Below are positions 24,135 through 35,639 of a stretch of 64,000 nucleotides of DNA, piece by piece (positions within the stretch are counted from its first letter, which is position 1; each line of letters begins with the position of its first letter). The notes beneath the pieces are model-generated. The model was not told the DNA's origin, made no database searches, and saw nothing but the letters and a program-made list of their open reading frames with translations. The DNA is from Pisolithus tinctorius (lineage: Eukaryota > Basidiomycota > Agaricomycetes > Boletales > Pisolithaceae). The stretch covers positions 558,001-622,000 of the forward strand of contig JANFAH010000012.1 of assembly GCA_024663395.1 (NCBI GenBank). Direction: 5' to 3'. The position numbers and the translations under genes were made by a program.

Positions 24135-24222
24135 GGCTCTGAATGGCAGCAACATTTCCGCTTCTTTGTGCAAAACATATGCAAACCAAGTCTGTGTGGA
24201 GTTCAGCGGACTTTGAAGTTGA
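24135..24222 (+). repeat. Left terminal inverted repeat of the Harbinger element
   Basis: About 88 bp, complementary to 27383-27470 with roughly three mismatches. Confidence 0.9.
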
Positions 24223-24287
24223 TACCACTCAGCTGTCTAGCATAGGTGACTGCTTATCATATATCGTCGAGACATACCGCTACTGCT

Positions 24288-25681
24288 ATGGTTGAAGATC
24301 AAGATCGCCCTATCGATGCAGAGGATGAAGAAGAAGATCATCGCTCTGATGTTATTTGGGCGTTGGCAGTCATTCAGCAGATTCAAAACTTCAGAATGAC
24401 TGGCATGCTACTCGCAATGTACTATGTCGCATTGGCATCCATGCAAGAAGGCACCCCACGTCAACCCTATCATACGTCTGCTCTCTCAGGGCAGGGCTGG
24501 TTGGATGAATTACTAAACGGACACCCAGAGCAAATCAGAACTGAGCTTGGCCTTCACAAGCACGTCTTTCTCCGGGTCATATCCATCCTTTGTGAAGCGG
24601 GCTTTCAGGATTCAAAGAACATCACGCTAGAAGAGCAGCTTGCCATATTCTTGTATGCAATCGTGACAGGCTTGTCTTCTCGGCATATTGGTGAGTGATT
24701 CCAACATTCGACAGATACCATATCACGGTGAGTGCATGGTGCGCTGAATGCTTGCTCTGGCTAACAACAGATTTACCCAGATATTTCAAACAAATGCTCC
24801 ATGCCTTCTCAGAGGGCCTGATATATGCCACATATGTTCACCTACCCAGAGTTGATTTGCCGATCCCCAGTCGTATCGCGAGCAATCCAAAATTTTTTCC
24901 TTACTTCAAGGATGCCATAGGAGCCCTTGATGGCACACATATCGCATGTGTGCCATTGGCAGGTGAATGGGATCTGATGCGTAATCGCAAAGGATTCCTA
25001 TCTCAGAATTGTCTCGTTGCGTGCTCGTTCAATGGCGTTATTACATATGTTCTCGGAGGTTGGGAGGGATCAGCCGCTGACGCTATGGTCTACCACAACG
25101 CCTGCTTGTGGGATTTCACAATCCCTGATGGTTGCTATTATCTTGCTGATGCAGGATTTCCATCAACTCTGCAATTGCTTGTGCCATACCGTGGCCAACA
25201 TTATCATCTGGCTGAGTGGGGCCAAGCAAATGTCCAGTATGTACCAATACATCGTCTGTACATTTGACTATCACTCATTCCCTACAGGCCGAAGGACAGA
25301 AAAGAACTCTTCAATCTTCGCCACGCTATGCTTCGAAATGATATTGAGCGAAACTTCGGAATTATCAAGCGATGCTTCTGTATCCTCACTTTCCCGCCCA
25401 AGTATAGCATGGCAGTCCAATCCCATTTACCTGCCGCTGCGTGTTGCATTCATAATATCATCTGCCTTCATGATCCTGATGACGTGGACATTCTGGATCC
25501 TGATGCAGACAATGAAGACGATGGGCCACTCCTGGTGCCTGAAGATGCTGATGTCGGAAGCCTGCAAGAAACTCCGTTGAATGCCAAGTCACATAGGCAG
25601 ATGAACACCTTGCATGATGCGATTGCAGCGCAAATGTGGGACGATTACCGTGCTGAGTGCGTGAGATGGGGTATGCCATAG
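24288..25681 (+). pseudogene. Harbinger DDE transposase with one premature stop
   Basis: Exons 24288-24727, 24781-25236 and 25288-25681 form 430 codons in one frame. The helix-turn-helix lies near residues 115-145 (LEEQLAIFLYAIVTGLSSRHIGE). The DDE_4-type catalytic region follows: first Asp in GALDGTHI, second in YYLADAGFP with the family LLVPYRG, and Glu in NDIERNFGIIKRCF. The only damage is TGA at 24696-24698, inside GE-x-FQHSTDTIS, where the family has Arg; a single C-to-T change in CGA explains it. The acidic C-terminus (DPDDVDILDPDADNEDD) is common in fungal copies. The enzyme would cut at TWA sites together with the Myb-like partner. Confidence 0.87.
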
Positions 25682-25805
25682 ATATTTTTTGTTTTACTTT
25701 CAATATGTTGTACTTTTGTCACTCGTCCTTGTGAATACATCGCCCGCTTTCATTGCAGGATCGTGCACAGAACTCGGAATACAAATTTGATGGAGTATGG
25801 ATACA

Positions 25806-27224
25806 CTACGTATTTCTCACTACACATGCATATTCTGGAACCTGGAAGCTGACTGCCTCAAGCCTCATCTTCACCCAAATCATTCTCCGTGTTGCTGAGA
25901 CAGCGGCAGCATTCCTGTAACCTGCGATGTAGGTGGGATGTTCTTCAAAAATCATCTGCAAGCGCATCTGGTTCTCCAGCGAAAGGTTCTTCTCCAGTTG
26001 GTATATCATTCTACACACTTCATCTAAATCGCGACTCTTGCTTGCGGGCTCGAGTGTGGCAAGGGCCTTGCTAAGTGCCATGTCGGAGGTCTCTTGCATA
26101 TTGGTCATGAAACCTCTGATCTCCTGCATAGCATCTGCCACAGTGGCCACCTGAGAACGCCGCTTCTGAGAACCAGAGCTTCCCATGATGCTGGAGGATG
26201 TCGTGGACGTAGGTTCCAGCTCAGTCATGGCATCACTCTTGCGCTTCCTGCCACAAGATGACATACTAGATGACGGATTGACGGACATGGTTGATACCAT
26301 TGCCGAAGATGGCGGTGACATGGGTATGGATGAGGGGGAGACTGTGGGGACGAATACGGATGGCGCGATGAGTGGTGCTGCGGGTGTTGCTGGAGTGTCT
26401 GCGGTAGGTTCCATGTTTCGGCACATCTGTGTGATTTGAGTTTGATCCGGAACCTCGGGTTGGTACTGCACAAAGGTGAGCTGTGCGAGTGACGGTGCAG
26501 GTGATGGGTGATATTGAATGGGAGGCCACACCAATGCTGGCTGAGGCGATATGATAGGCTGCTTGATGGTGGTAGGAGGTTTAGACGTGGAGACCTGAGA
26601 CATTTGAGCAGGGGGCTGGGCACTGGTGGTGTGGTGTGCATTGGTGCCTCTCGCCTTGTCAGGAGGAACGAACTCTTGCATACAGTCCAAGTACTTGAAG
26701 CCTGTGTTTCGGAACTGGGCAATGTCCAGCCGATTCTTATGAATGGTTAAAAATACAGGCATTTCACGCACTAGGAGAGAAACTAGACATACCTTGACCA
26801 AGTCATCCATCACGAGCTGCCCTGCCTCAGTTACAACGTCAGCACCTTTGCTTGCTGAATACGCTTGTCCCGATCCCCCTGCAACAGCTGAAGCGGCATA
26901 GTATTCCCGCTTCAGCTTTGTATGATATGAGTAACACTGAATACAATGATAAATTGACAAACATACGCTCTCCCACTTATCATGACAATTTTTGGTTGTT
27001 TTACGGTGGCCATTGGGCTGGACAGGGAGTCGCAGCAGAAGGTCATTGAAGTGCCCTTCCTGAAGGACCATGCGATCACCTGCTCTGAATCGGTTTTCCT
27101 CCACATAATTGAGAAGCATGTCAATATCTGCTGGGCTCCACGAGGCTTGTGCCTTTGGTTGAAGCTCAGAGTTTGAAGTGATAGATGCAGCACCCCCCTT
27201 CGACCCAGAGCCCTTACCTACCAT
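25806..27224 (-). CDS. Harbinger-associated Myb/SANT-like DNA-binding protein
   Basis: The frame is open from ATG 27224 to TAG 25808. Two short introns are likely and keep the frame: 26966-26916 (51 nt, GTATGT...AAG) and 26792-26736 (57 nt). Near the N-terminus a SANT-like region (WSPADIDMLLNYVEENR ... NCHDKWES) matches the second gene of Harbinger elements. It is followed by the FRNTGFKYLDCMQEFVP segment and ARGTNAHHT. The rest is a long proline/serine/threonine-rich linker with a basic patch (CGRKRKSD) that may direct nuclear import, then a helical C-terminus. These proteins bring the transposase to the element ends. The gene seems intact. Confidence 0.8.
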   Translation of the reverse strand: MVGKGSGSKGGAASITSNSELQPKAQASWSPADIDMLLNYVEENRFRAGDRMVLQEGHFNDLLLRLPVQPNGHRKTTKNCHDKWESVCLSIYHCIQCYSYHTKLKREYYAASAVAGGSGQAYSASKGADVVTEAGQLVMDDLVKVCLVSLLVREMPVFLTIHKNRLDIAQFRNTGFKYLDCMQEFVPPDKARGTNAHHTTSAQPPAQMSQVSTSKPPTTIKQPIISPQPALVWPPIQYHPSPAPSLAQLTFVQYQPEVPDQTQITQMCRNMEPTADTPATPAAPLIAPSVFVPTVSPSSIPMSPPSSAMVSTMSVNPSSSMSSCGRKRKSDAMTELEPTSTTSSSIMGSSGSQKRRSQVATVADAMQEIRGFMTNMQETSDMALSKALATLEPASKSRDLDEVCRMIYQLEKNLSLENQMRLQMIFEEHPTYIAGYRNAAAVSATRRMIWVKMRLEAVSFQVPEYACVVRNT

Positions 27225-27382
27225 CTTGTTACAAAGTCGAAGTGATCGGCGGGCTGGTGAGTATTGGGGACAATCTTGCTTGTGATGATGAAGAAGGTCT
27301 CTTCGTCGAGGTGACATGCGAACCCATGACTTATCCCATATCCACCTCACTGATAATACTGCAGTCAGACAGTCTGTGATTA

Positions 27383-27470
27383 TCAACTTCAAAGTCCGCT
27401 GAACTCCGCACAGACTTGGTTTGCATATGTTTTGCACAAAGAAGCGGAAATGTTGCTGCCGTTCAGAGCC
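27383..27470 (-). repeat. Right terminal inverted repeat of the Harbinger element
   Basis: Reverse complement of 24135-24222 with roughly three mismatches. Confidence 0.9.
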
Positions 27471-28028
27471 TTAGATGCCAACACATCGGGCATCTCGCCA
27501 AGGACTGCAAACAGACCGCAGACACGTGTGGCGTATGCGCCCAGGCTCACCGTACACAAGATTGTAACTCCACCACCAACTACTGCATCAATTGTCAGAA
27601 TGACACCCATACCAGTGTTGACAGAAACTGCCCCGACCTCGCCAGAAGATGTCACGCCATGGACGAACGCACCCCAGAAAACTGAATGCCATACTTCCCA
27701 ACCATGGAGGAATGGACCCATGTCGAATTACCCCCACGACCAACAAACCCCATCATACCAACAAGACCCCAAAACCTGCAGCCCGCCACCCAGGGCCAAC
27801 TCAGACAGACAACACTGGGAGAGGCGGCAGTCTTCCACACCATACAACCTAGACGCAGCCGAAACAACATCAGAGGAGGCAGAGGAGGCCCCCTCATGTG
27901 TCACCACATGCAACATAACTGGCCACTCCCCCCAATCCCTTCCCCTACCCCGACCCAGCCTTCCTCCAACCCCTCCCCTGTCACAAACCCCCTGCCAGGC
28001 AATGCAATCCCCACCCCTCCCATAACCA

Positions 28029-31000
28029 ATGTCTGAACACCATACACACCATAATATGCTAACAAAATTACGCATCTGGCAACAGAACCTCAATACCTCC
28101 CACATAGCCATGCACTCATTAATTAACAGCCCAATAGCGGATGAATGGGACATAATAACTCTACAAGAGCCACCGATCAACCAAATAGGCAACACACGAG
28201 CTAACACTCACTGGAGAGTGGCATACCTGACAACCAAGGCGACACAAAATGCTAAGCCCCGAGCAGTAACATTAATCAGTTCCCGAGTAAGTACTAATGC
28301 CTGGGAACAGATTCCTTTCCCATCCCCAGATGTAGTCATGGTCCACATGAGGACCACGAGAGGCACTTTTGTACTCTTCAACATATACAACGACTGCAAA
28401 CATGATCGCACTGTGGACGTGCTGAGCACATACCTCGCTACCAACATTGTAGACCTATGCCCGATGGAGAACAACCAGATGCTATGGCTAGGAGACTTCA
28501 ACAGACACCATCCGCTCTGGGATGAAGACCACAATCACCACCTGTTCACGGCTGCAGCCCTTGCATCAGCGCAGAAACTACTTGAGCTAACAGCAGACTA
28601 CGGAATGGTCCAAGCGCTGCCAAAAGGGATACCCACCCTCCAGTCATCATCCTCAGGCAACTGGACCTGCCCAGACAATGTTTTCTGTACAGAATCAGCG
28701 ATGGAAGGAATCGTCAGCTGCAACACGAGCCCAGAAGAACGGGGACCAAACACTGACCATCTACTGATCCTAACGTGCTTCAAAACAACACTGACACCAT
28801 CCACGACTCCCCCTGCTCACAACTATCACCAGGTAGACTGGAAAAAGTTCAACAAAGCGTTAAGAACCGAACTCTCCAAGATCGGTCCCCTGGAGGAAAT
28901 AGCCAGCGAACAAGAGTTCCACAGGAAAGCAAGGGGAATCAAAAAAGCACTGCAGACAGCATTAGAAAAAGAGGTACCAAGATCCCGCCCCCATCCACAC
29001 ACGAAATGCTGGTGGACGAAGGAGCTAACAACCCTATGTAAGGAACACAAAACGCTAAGTAAAGCCTCACACACTTTCCGTGCAATCCGTGATCATGACA
29101 GTCACAGACTACGCAAGGAGAAGGCAAAAGAATACGACAAAGCCATACAGGAAACAAAGAAGACTCACTGGAGAGAGTGGCTAGAAGAAGCGGGCAGCAA
29201 AGAACTCTGGAAAGCAAACGGCTACATCTCCAAACCATATGGCAATGGAAGTAAGACCAGGATACCCACCCTCAAGAAAACTAACGAAGACGGCACTACA
29301 ACCACGACCAGCTCAAACGAGGACAAAAGCCAACTGTTCGCAAAGACGCTCTTCCCACCACCGCCGGCCCTCTTGTTGGTACCACAAAACTACGAATACC
29401 CAGACCCAGCCAAACGATGGACCCCCATCACGAAGGACCAATTAACATGCACTGTCAAGAACCTAAGCCCATACAAGGCGCCAGGGCCAGACGGTATAGC
29501 CAACATCGTTTTTCAGAAATCCCCTGTACTCTTAGATTACTTACTACACCTCTTCAACGCAGTCTTCACCTTCCAGACCTACTATGAACCCTGGAGAGAG
29601 TCTACGACGGTAATCCTCCATAAACCAGGCAAACCAGACTACACGACACCCAAAGCCTACAGACCAATAGCGTTACTAAACACCATGGCAAAACTATTAT
29701 CGGCCATAGTAGCTGAATGGACCTCGTACATACTAGAAGAGCACCAGCTCCTCCCGACCACTCACTTCGGCGGCAGACCAGGACAATCAACTGAGGACTT
29801 GCTACTGCTGCTCGAGACCACAATACGACATGCATGGCGCCAAAAACAAGTAGTGTCCATGCTATTCCTAGACATCGAAGGAGCTTTCCCAAACGCGGTC
29901 ACAGATCAACTACTACACAATATGAGAAAAAGACGTCTCCCTCTCGAGATAGTACGCTACACCGAGCGACTACTAACAGACAGGAAGACAAAACTCTGGT
30001 TCAATGACTATGAATCCAAATGGTTCACCATCAAGAATGGCATTGGCCAAGGCAACCCTCTATTGATGATACAGTGAGGGACAAAAGTGTTGCAATGTTT
30101 GTGAGGTGTGAATTGTTGCTGATGTAGCTTGGGCTATTCTGCACAGATAATGATGATACCTATACCATTGGAAAGGGGTGACTCTAAGCTTTCCAGGACA
30201 CCAGGGTTCAGTCCAAACAAAGCAATACATGCCAAGATACACCCTATTCTTTCCAAAAAGTGCATTGCAACGCTTTTGTCCCTGACTGGTGAAATCATGA
30301 AATGTGACCTTTTGATGGGATTGTGGGCATGGAGGATGGGAAAAAATGCTTACATAATAAACCACATGATCATCCAGATGATTTGTCAGCATGTAAACAA
30401 TGACAAACATTGGACTTGTACCATTAATCCTCCCTCTGTTACCACAACTCATGAAATCATCTCTCTAGCTCACATGGTCATTTTCTCAAGGAATTCTTAT
30501 CAAATACTGGTGGCCACCACAGTGCCATCAGTATAACATGCTCTCAGAACCATCAGGCCCTTAAAAAACCTGCTGTCAGTCATTTCCTGGACTGTTTCCC
30601 CCCCATGCCTGATGTGTTCTGGGACTAATCAGTACTTGGAAGGCTGAAAATGTTGTGGAGGTCAATCTGGCACTTCAGAACATGATGTACAAACCAGTCC
30701 CCTCTCAACCAATGCATTTCTGGCACAGGAAAACATTTATGGAAGTTGGGGTGAGACAAAACCTCCTTGTGCTCTGAGCACCATAAGAGGGCTCACTAGA
30801 TCTTGCTCCGATCTGAACTGTAGATGACTGGGGAAGGATTATTTGGTCATATGTGACCAAAGGCAACATTCAGGGCCAGATGGAAGCACAGGATTCTGCT
30901 CCATGGCAGTTCAGTAGCATATCCTTCTGATGACACCCAGGGGTAAAGAGGATTTTGTCTTTCCCTAACTTCCATACCATTGTCCCTGTGCCAGAAATGC

Positions 31001-33529
31001 ATTGGTTGAGAGGGGACTGGTTTGTACATCATGTTCTGAAGTGCCAGATTGACCTCCACAACATTTTCAGCCTTCCAAGTACTGATTAGTCCCAGAACAC
31101 ATCAGGCATGGGGGGGGAAACAGTCCAGGAAATGACTGACAGCAGGTTTTTTAAGGGCCTGATGGTTCTGAGAGCATGTTATACTGATGGCACTGTGGTG
31201 GCCACCAGTATTTGATAAGAATTCCTTGAGAAAATGACCATGTGAGCTAGAGAGATGATTTCATGAGTTGTGGTAAAAGAGGGAGGATTAATGGTACAAG
31301 TCCAATGTTTGTCATTGTTTACATGCTGACAAATCATCTGGATGATCATGTGGTTTATTATGTAAGCATTTTTTCCCATCCTCCATGCCCGCAATCCCAT
31401 CAAATGGTCACATTTCATGATTTCACCAGTCAGGGACAAAAGCGTTGCAATGCACTTTTTGGAAAGAATAGGGTGTATCTCGGCATGTATTGCTTTGTTT
31501 GGACTGAACCCTGGTGCCCTGGAAAGCTTAGAGTCACCCCTTTCCAATGGTATAGGTATCATCATTATCTGTGCAGAATAGCCCAAGCTACATCAGCAAC
31601 AATTCACACCTCACAAACATTGCAACACTTTTGTCCCTCACTGTATTATACGTCATTTACAGCTCAGATTTAGTAGATGCAGCCAAGGGTAAAAAAGAAC
31701 TGACACTTGCCTTTGTAGACGACATGGCACTCATCGCCATTGGCAAAACGTTCGACGAAACCCACGCCACGTTACTAAGTATGATGGAAAGGGAAGACGG
31801 AGGATACAACTGGTCCAGCAAACACAACTCAAGATTCGAAATGAGCAAGTTCACGTTAATGGATTTCACACTCAATAGAACTAAACTGAGTACACCACTG
31901 ATGCTAAGAGGCACACAAATCACCCCAGCACCAACTCACAAGTTTCTAGGTGTCATACTTGATCACAAACTACGATGGAAAATGCACGCAGCACAAGCTA
32001 TAGCAAAGGGAATGAAGCAGGTGCTCCTCCTAAGGAGGATATCTGCAACGTCATGGGGCGTACCTGCAAAGTTAATGTGTCAACTCTACCAGACAGTAGT
32101 TGTCCCCAAGATAATGTATGCAGCCCCAGTATGGCTCCAACCGGCCTATTCTGGAAACCACTCTGCCAGAATCAGAGGATCGAAAGGTATAGCAAGATGA
32201 TTACTAACAGTACAAAGAATAGCAGCCATAGCAGCTACAGGTGCCATGAAATCAACCCCCACTGATGCATTGCTAGTACACGCCCACATCCAAACGGTAC
32301 CAATCCTCATACAGAAAATGTTGTACAATGCATCACTCTGGCTCTCGTCGCTACCCAGCAAGCACCTGCTCCATGCGCTCGTTGCTAAAATCAGCAAAAC
32401 AAACGTCAAATGACACAAATCATCCATCCACCGTCTCCTGCACGACCTTAACGTTGATCCACGCCTCACAGAAACAATCCACCCCTGCCCGATCCCACCT
32501 CACGCACCCCCTGCGCACGTTATCACCATAGCCCTGAATAAAAAAGAGGCGATCAAGGAGTTCACGAAACTTAAAGATCGCACCCTCATATTCACAGACG
32601 GATCAAGGACAGAAGATGGAGTGGGCGCAGCTGCAGTCCTCTATGAGGACTATCAACACATCACCACGCTAAGATACCACCTAGGCAATGCATCGCAACA
32701 CACAGTATTCGAAGCCAAAGCGACGGCCCTACTATTAGCAGTGCACCTCCTCGGCACCAGAATGGAAGTCACATATCCAGCAACCATACTAGTTGACAAT
32801 CAAGCAGTAATAAGATTGAGTGAGCGGCCGTCAGCGAGACCAGGCCACTACCTACTGATGCATTCCAGATCAACGATCATCAAAGCCCTCAACGAAGAAT
32901 GACTCTCAAGAAAAAACGTAACAATATGATGGATAGCGGGACACATGGAAGTAGAGGGCAACGAGCTAGCAGATAGAGAGGCAAAAATAGTGGCAACGAG
33001 ACCAGAATCGTCCAGCCCCCCAGAGGATCTACCACCGCTGCTAAGGAAGAAGCTACCCTTCAGCACTTCCACCCTCAAGCAAACTCACAACGTGAAACTT
33101 AAGACCCTATGGGCCAAGACCTGGAAAAACTCGCCCTGGCACAACAGAATATCCGCCATAGATCCCCACCTGATCAACACATCATTCACAAAGCTTACTG
33201 CCTCTCTCCCCAAGAGACAAACGAGCCTATATATACAATTACGCACAGGACACATCCCCCTAAACAAACATCTCCACCGCATAGGGCGCAGCGACACACC
33301 AATGTGTCTGCAATGCAGCAGAACCAGCCAGGAAAATGTACACCACTACCTATTCCAGTGTGCCAGATACGTTAGAGAACGTCACATACTACAAAGAGTG
33401 CTAGGAAGGGACGCCACGTCTATGGCGTACCTCCTCACCAATTCAAAAGCACAACCACACCTCCTTAGATACATATCAGCCACCAAACGGCTACAAAAAA
33501 CATTCAGTGAGATCCGCAAACAAACTTAA
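28029..33529 (+). pseudogene. LINE ORF2: endonuclease, reverse transcriptase, RNase H; interrupted
   Basis: It starts at ATG 28029, overlapping the ORF1 stop. The APE endonuclease shows QNLN, LQEPP, WLGDFNRHHPLWDE and a downstream TDHLL. The reverse transcriptase starts near 29470 (YKAPGPDGIANI, YRPIALLN, LFLDIEGAFPN, GIGQGNPL). It is broken at 30071 by a foldback element and resumes at 31644 with LYVIYSSDL and the catalytic box FVDD (YADD variant). The RNase H has IFTDGSR, VFEAKATALLLAV, ILVDNQAV and a late WIAGHMEVEGNELAD. A terminal C-x2-C...H-H...C element follows (MCLQCSRTSQENVHHYLFQC). Four TGA stops lie in the same frame at 32198, 32411, 32900 and 32927; there is no frameshift. Confidence 0.9.
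30072..31643. mobile_element. Foldback (long inverted repeat) element with TA target duplication
   Basis: The 1572-bp insertion begins CAGTGAGGGACAAAAGTG and ends with its complement. It is flanked by TA at 30070-30071 and 31644-31645. Deleting it and one TA joins the LINE frame exactly (NPLLM-ILYV). The two arms (about 30072-30725 and 30990-31643) are nearly perfect inverted copies. Weaker complementarity continues inwards around an asymmetric centre. A 135-codon frame occurs as a mirror image in both arms (30129-30536 plus, 31179-31586 minus); it looks like chance coding. TA target and CAGT ends point to the Tc1/mariner superfamily. No transposase is present, so it depends on another element. 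Confidence 0.88.
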
Positions 33530-34088
33530 ATACACCAAATGCCTCAAGAACTCGGGCACGCGCCAACAAGCCCCAAGAAGCACCTACATATCCCACCTCA
33601 CCAAACCCACACAACAAACATGTCCCACTCTCCCCACCTGACCGACTCACTAACATCAACACCAACTCTCATTGTATCCAAAAAACCCGCGCTCCCCAGC
33701 ACAGCACAACCAGTTCCCATGTCCAGAAGATATCACACCATCAAGAGTAGTACAAATGCCCAAGACAGACTCAAACAATCGGACAAAGAAGAACTCGTTA
33801 TGCCTCACAAACTGGCTGGTCTTGTGACTGTCAGGCCAATGTAGATAGATCTAAAACGTTCAGCAGATATCATAAACCACCCTTACTGCAAAGGTGGAGT
33901 GTCTAAAACAGCCGGCGGGAATGGCAGACTGATGGGGGGCCAATGGCCCTGCCATCAGGGCATTCACTTGCTGGTAAGGAATGGTAGGCCACAGGGGCCA
34001 GAACCAGCTAGTTAAACTACGCTAGAATAGTGCAACATAGGGTAGACATACCCTCATGCACTTAAATTCAGACTTAAAAAAAAAAAAA

Positions 34089-34101
34089 AAGATCCATGTT
34101 T
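34089..34101. repeat. Right target-site duplication of the LINE
   Basis: GATCCATGTTT follows the 15-A tail and matches the left copy. The first two A cannot be told from the tail. Confidence 0.85.
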
Positions 34102-35371
34102 GCTAATCCACTGACGATGAGGGAGTTTGAAAGTTTGTACTCGGAATGATACCTTGGGTGCTGGTATCGGTGGCATCCCTCGAAATAGTTGCTCCTGACC
34201 ACTTGGCTTGCTCTGCAGCCTGCGTGTCGAGCAACAACTGATATTTCGATGTACCCACTCCTGCATCAAACATGATCCTAGAACTGTAAATTCAACAATC
34301 CATACCAACGCCATATACCAAATGCTTTCACCTACCGCTGCAAGTGAGCTTGATCATCACCTAGGTCTGTTAATGAAGGCATTGCCAAGTAAATTTCCTC
34401 TAATCCCTGCTAGTGGTGGTAACATTTCCACGTTTTCAAGTGTGTGGCACCACTTACACTAATGCTTCCTTCCCTTCGAATGCAATCCACCACCTGAGCT
34501 TTGTCAAATGCGTCCATGGAAAAAAATGATTGGGCTTACCTTTGGTAATAGTTGGTCCACTTCCACACAGATTCCACACCAACAGAGCCACAGGATCTAT
34601 TAATGAATGGATGATCAGTGACGAAAGGTAACAAGTTGATGGTGACCTTGCCTTTCCTGTGATGTCCTCCTCCAGCGCTCGTTGTTGATCCTCATCTTCT
34701 GTAGCATTAAGTTTTGCTTGGAGCGCCTCTATCTCTTGTACCATGGAGGGAGTATTCAGTTGTCTACATAAGGCATTCAAGAGGTGGAGTACTGAGCGGT
34801 GTAGTTATAGTACCAACCTGTCATATGCCATGTGACTCACTTGGCCTGTCCGTCTGGAGCCAGAAAGGATCAAGGGTATAAAAAGATATATTTTGAGGCA
34901 AAAAGACTACTCACTGCAACATGCCTTGAAGGTATATATTGTAGAAGGTGGTACAAATATGTTCGAGTAGCTTGTTGTGATTAGGATTAGCCCCAATTCT
35001 TTCTTGCAAGTAGCAACACTTACACCAGCACTCAGAGTGTATGCTATGGACTTCAACTCATGCTGTACTTTTTGCATTTCATCAGCATACCGACCCGGCG
35101 CATCATCCCTGGCACCAAGAGTCCGACACCGCCTGTACAACCACGGTAACATAGCATCAAGGCGCAGGTTCTGACCAGCATTGAATTGCTGGTTGCCCAT
35201 AAACAGATTGCATGTCATCATCCAATCGATGCATGACAATTTTTGTGGGTGCGTCAGTAAACCATCCTCTAAAGCTGCAGTGTGAGTTTTTGGATGAATA
35301 TGCTCAACTGTAACTGCCCAACCTTCTGTACTGCCTACAGAGATCTCGCTGAGAGAATCAGTTCCCATCAT
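34102..35371 (-). pseudogene. Uncharacterised repeated gene, copy 1
   Basis: Minus-strand exon-like blocks are seen at 35371-34907 (EGWAVTVEHIHPKTHTAALEDGLLTHPQKL, GQNLRLDAMLPWLYRRC, YADEMQKVQHELKSIAYTL) and 34780-34454 (EIEALQAKLNATEDEDQQ, SLIDPVALLVWNLCGSGP). The C-terminal part lies at about 34300-34102. A diverged second copy of the last two blocks lies at 48590-49180, so this is a dispersed multicopy family. The helical EIEALQAKL segment may form a coiled coil. The LINE inserted just behind its 3' end. I recognise no catalytic domain. Blocks of this kind occur beside transposons in Agaricomycetes, which is a general impression and not a match. Confidence 0.45.
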
Positions 35372-35639
35372 CCAGGGGAACCTTTCGAAGAAGGTTATCT
35401 CCCCGACCTACACCTGGTGGCGGGTGTGAGCAAGACAGGCTGTGAAAATACGAGTACACACATAATTTCTCAGCTGCTGGAGACCGAATATATCCGAGAA
35501 AAATCTGATTGTTCCGTTTTTTGTCTGTTTATTTTGTTGCCATCATTAGCATGCACTTGTGTTTGATAGTTGTCCAACGCACCGCACACTTGTGATGGGC
35601 ATTGTGCCCTGTTGGTTGGTTCTGTAGATAAGGTGACCA

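Larger units (their letters stand above)
24135..27470 (+). mobile_element. PIF/Harbinger-type DNA transposon, 3336 bp
   Basis: Terminal inverted repeats of about 88 bp with only a few mismatches border the element. The left one begins GGCTCTGAATGGCAGCAAC; the right one is its complement and ends GCCGTTCAGAGCC. The trinucleotide TTA is duplicated at 24132-24134 and 27471-27473, the usual Harbinger target. Removing the element and one TTA restores the LINE ORF1 zinc knuckle exactly. It carries the two genes expected of the superfamily, a DDE transposase (plus) and a Myb/SANT-like protein (minus), in convergent orientation. Confidence 0.93.
22823..28036 (+). pseudogene. LINE ORF1 (gag-like, CCHC), split by a Harbinger insertion
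   Basis: The frame starts at ATG 22823 and encodes a helical, coiled-coil-prone protein (about residues 30-190; for example ADKLEKINENTDSLNNN). An RNA-binding-like region follows (SITQLRNNGILLELNTKEA). It meets a TGA at 24095-24097 where the family expects Arg. The Harbinger element splits the ORF between 24134 and 27471. Reading continues with three zinc knuckles: C-x2-C-x4-H-x4-C (RCQHIGHLAKDC), CGVCAQAHRTQDC and CINCQNDTHTSVDRNC. A second TGA lies at 27683-27685. The proline-rich tail ends at TGA 28034-28036, overlapping the ORF2 start. The product would bind the LINE RNA. Confidence 0.82.
22617..34090 (+). mobile_element. Full-length Tad-like LINE interrupted by two DNA transposons
   Basis: The element ends in a run of 15 A at 34076-34090. 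It is flanked by a target-site duplication, GATCCATGTTT with one or two extra A. The left copy is 22604-22616 and the right copy ends at 34101. ORF1 carries CCHC knuckles. ORF2 carries an APE-type endonuclease, a reverse transcriptase and an RNase H, a layout known from fungal Tad-clade LINEs. After removal of the Harbinger element and the foldback element, both ORFs are in frame apart from TGA stops. The element is therefore about 6.6 kb long, complete but inactive. A second copy of the target region at about 48590 lacks the LINE, which confirms the left and right borders. Confidence 0.88.

Noticed and set aside
26225..26722. A 165-codon minus-strand frame in another phase
   Set aside because: It lies within the proline/serine-rich part of the Harbinger Myb-like gene and is low-complexity antisense-phase sequence.
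27728..28207. A 159-codon minus-strand frame across the ORF1/ORF2 junction
   Set aside because: It is opposite the proline-rich LINE ORF1 tail and the start of ORF2, both of which are clearly coding on the plus strand.
30129..31586. The mirrored 135-codon frames in the foldback element as genes
   Set aside because: They are identical because the arms are inverted copies. They show no known domain, and the element has no transposase-like motif.
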